This document shows, in pieces, positions 53,946 through 55,059 of a stretch of DNA of 55,059 nt. The stretch is taken from assembly GCA_022709905.1 (NCBI GenBank), contig JAKLHY010000053.1:1-55059 (forward strand). Direction: 5' to 3'. This DNA comes from Verrucomicrobiota bacterium (GTDB lineage Bacteria > Verrucomicrobiota > Verrucomicrobiia > Limisphaerales > UBA1319). The notes under the pieces were generated by a model, which saw only the letters and a program-made list of their open reading frames with translations, ran no database searches and was not told where the DNA came from. Position 1 is the stretch's first letter; every line of letters starts with the position of its first letter. A program made the translations under genes and the position numbers.

Positions 53946-54875
53946 AATATACTCCACCGTGGCCGGCGGCTTTGGCGTTAAATCGTAAAGACAACGATTC
54001 ACACCGGGGATCGACGTAATCCGCCGCGTCAAACGATGCAGCGTTTTCCAGGGCAATTCACGCGCCGTGGCTTGCCGGGCATCCACACTGTCGATGCACC
54101 GCACCACAATGATCTGTCCGAACTCCCGTTTCCCATCACGGATCCCCGTCGCGCAATCGTTCAGCAGCACCGCCAGATACTGGAACGCGCCCGTGTTTTT
54201 CAGTTCTTCCTCAACGATAGCCGTCGCCGCCCGAACCGTGGCCAGCCGTTCTTCCGTCACCTCCCCCACAATCCGCGTCGCCAGAGCCGGCCCGGGGAAC
54301 GGGATACGCTCGGCAATGCTCTTGGGCAACCTCAGCAATCTCGCCACCTGGCGGACCCCGTCCTTGCGCAGCGTGGCCAAAGGTTCGAGGACCTTGTAAC
54401 CGTAGGCTTTCTCCGGATCGATGCCGATCTGCGCCAAAATGTTGTGCTGACGTTTAATCCCCGCGACCGTTTCCTCGATGTCGGTCAGAATCGTCCCATG
54501 CATCAAATAAGTGGCCTTGGAACGTTTGACCGCCTTGACAAAGACATCCTTGTAAAACGTCTGGGTGACCGCCTGGCGTTTTTCCTCGGGATCCGTCAAG
54601 CCTTTCAGCGCCTTTAAAAAGGCCTTCCGAGCGTCAACCAGCTCGACCGGAATCCCCAGATCGTCAAAGGCATTCACCACGCTCTGCGGCTCGCCTTCGC
54701 GCATGATGGCGTTGTCGACAAAAATCGTCTTCAGTTGGTTGCCCAGCGCCCGATGAGCCAGAACGGTCAGCACCGCACTGTCAACCCCTCCACTCAGCGC
54801 GTTAATGGCAATCCCCCCCCCGACTTCCCGTTTGATCGATTCCACTTGCCCGGCGATGAATTTTTTGTAGTCCAT
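53943..54875 (-). CDS. guaA: GMP synthase, stand-alone ATP-pyrophosphatase subunit
   Basis: A 310-residue enzyme that adenylates XMP and aminates it to GMP. It has the PP-loop SGGVDS (28-33), the family segments YLMHGTILTDIEETVAGIK and RIPFPGPALATRIVGEVTEE, and the C-terminal dimerisation domain ending PPATVEYI. The glutaminase domain that precedes it in most bacterial GuaA proteins is absent, as in archaeal-type split enzymes, so a separate glutaminase subunit is expected elsewhere. The ATG at 54875 has a GAGTG site; the ATG at 54896 has none. A run of nine G encodes Gly-Gly-Gly near residue 20. The stop lies in repeat copy 3. Confidence 0.87.
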   Translation of the reverse strand: MDYKKFIAGQVESIKREVGGGIAINALSGGVDSAVLTVLAHRALGNQLKTIFVDNAIMREGEPQSVVNAFDDLGIPVELVDARKAFLKALKGLTDPEEKRQAVTQTFYKDVFVKAVKRSKATYLMHGTILTDIEETVAGIKRQHNILAQIGIDPEKAYGYKVLEPLATLRKDGVRQVARLLRLPKSIAERIPFPGPALATRIVGEVTEERLATVRAATAIVEEELKNTGAFQYLAVLLNDCATGIRDGKREFGQIIVVRCIDSVDARQATARELPWKTLHRLTRRITSIPGVNRCLYDLTPKPPATVEYI

Positions 54876-54931
54876 AATCACTCGGTTCTGTTTCATTAAT
54901 TTGTGTTAGACTCAGTCAGATGCCGCGGAGC

Positions 54932-55059
54932 CTAGTGTAGTGTCCCGCAAATAGCTATACATTCGTTGCGCTCAGTTTGGCCTGCGAATTGCGCCAAAAG
55001 TATTGTTACCCGGAGGGGGGGGCGAGAGAGGGGAAAATGATACGTTGTGCCAAAAGCAA
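54932..55059. other. Right edge: sequence resembling the repeat end at 4118
   Basis: CTAGTGTAGTGTCCCGCAAATA here resembles CTAGTGTGGTGTTTGCGAAATA at 4117. A run of eight G follows at about 55013. No gene is seen. The window ends before any partner end could appear. Confidence 0.3.

Noticed and set aside
53679..53981. 100-codon open frame across TIR element copy 3
   Set aside because: It follows the repeat from end to end, runs into guaA, and the matching frames in copies 1 and 2 differ; it is repeat sequence, not a protein.
55005..55059. Possible origin or attachment site at the right edge
   Set aside because: Only a G8 run and weak short repeats are visible; there is no integrase, tRNA or DnaA-box cluster.

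Overview
The window looks like a chromosomal segment of a Gram-negative, carbohydrate-degrading member of the Verrucomicrobiota, probably a relative of Pedosphaera/Limisphaerales. The assignment is inferred from content. There are several secreted DUF1080 (3-keto-glycoside hydrolase) proteins, Tat-exported Gfo/Idh/MocA and sugar-isomerase enzymes, a ThuA protein and very large secreted proteins ending in an FYR-type C-terminal domain. A lipid A acyltransferase and an RND pump imply an outer membrane. G+C is high, and no rRNA, tRNA or CRISPR array was seen.

Layout. 1-3 kb is a gene graveyard: a DUF4143 ATPase fragment, a response regulator and a hybrid-type sensor kinase, the last two each carrying an internal deletion. 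3-8 kb holds an RND efflux adaptor and permease. 8-19 kb is a polysaccharide region: a double DUF1080 protein, a 1047-residue PA14/Ig/LamG surface protein, an Rrf2 regulator, a GH2 enzyme and a coupled 937-residue protein of unknown function. 19-20.5 kb contains a RAYT-type transposase remnant next to an RHS-repeat remnant. 20.5-23.7 kb carries a ParE-type topoisomerase subunit and an outer-membrane protein. 23.8-30 kb is a four-gene secreted glycoside operon. 30-36 kb holds dus, an LpxL-type acyltransferase, thuA, pit and a sugar isomerase.

36.5-46.2 kb is a phosphate island: an SLC13/NhaD-type transporter, then phoU-phoB-phoR diverging from pstS-pstC-pstA and three tandem pstB-like ATPase genes. 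The three ATPases have lost different motifs. PstB1 keeps LSGGQ but lacks the Q-loop and H-loop residues. PstB2 keeps Q and H but lacks LSGGQ. PstB3 lacks all three. A PstB1/PstB2 heterodimer would have one complete ATP site and one degenerate one. This asymmetric Pst motor is the strongest candidate for a new system. Half-sites spaced 11 bp apart in the divergent promoter fit PhoB control.

46.4-53.7 kb is one 2426-residue gene with three phage-tail-collar-like His-rich modules, CARDB domains, six FG-GAP-like repeats and a gingipain-type (C25) protease. The window ends with a stand-alone GMP synthase ATPase subunit.

A second theme is a family of about 275-bp elements with terminal inverted repeats (near 22.4, 30.1 and 53.7 kb, with a possible diverged copy near 4.1 kb). 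Their hairpin arms differ in sequence but keep pairing, and their outermost bases supply the stop codons of neighbouring genes.
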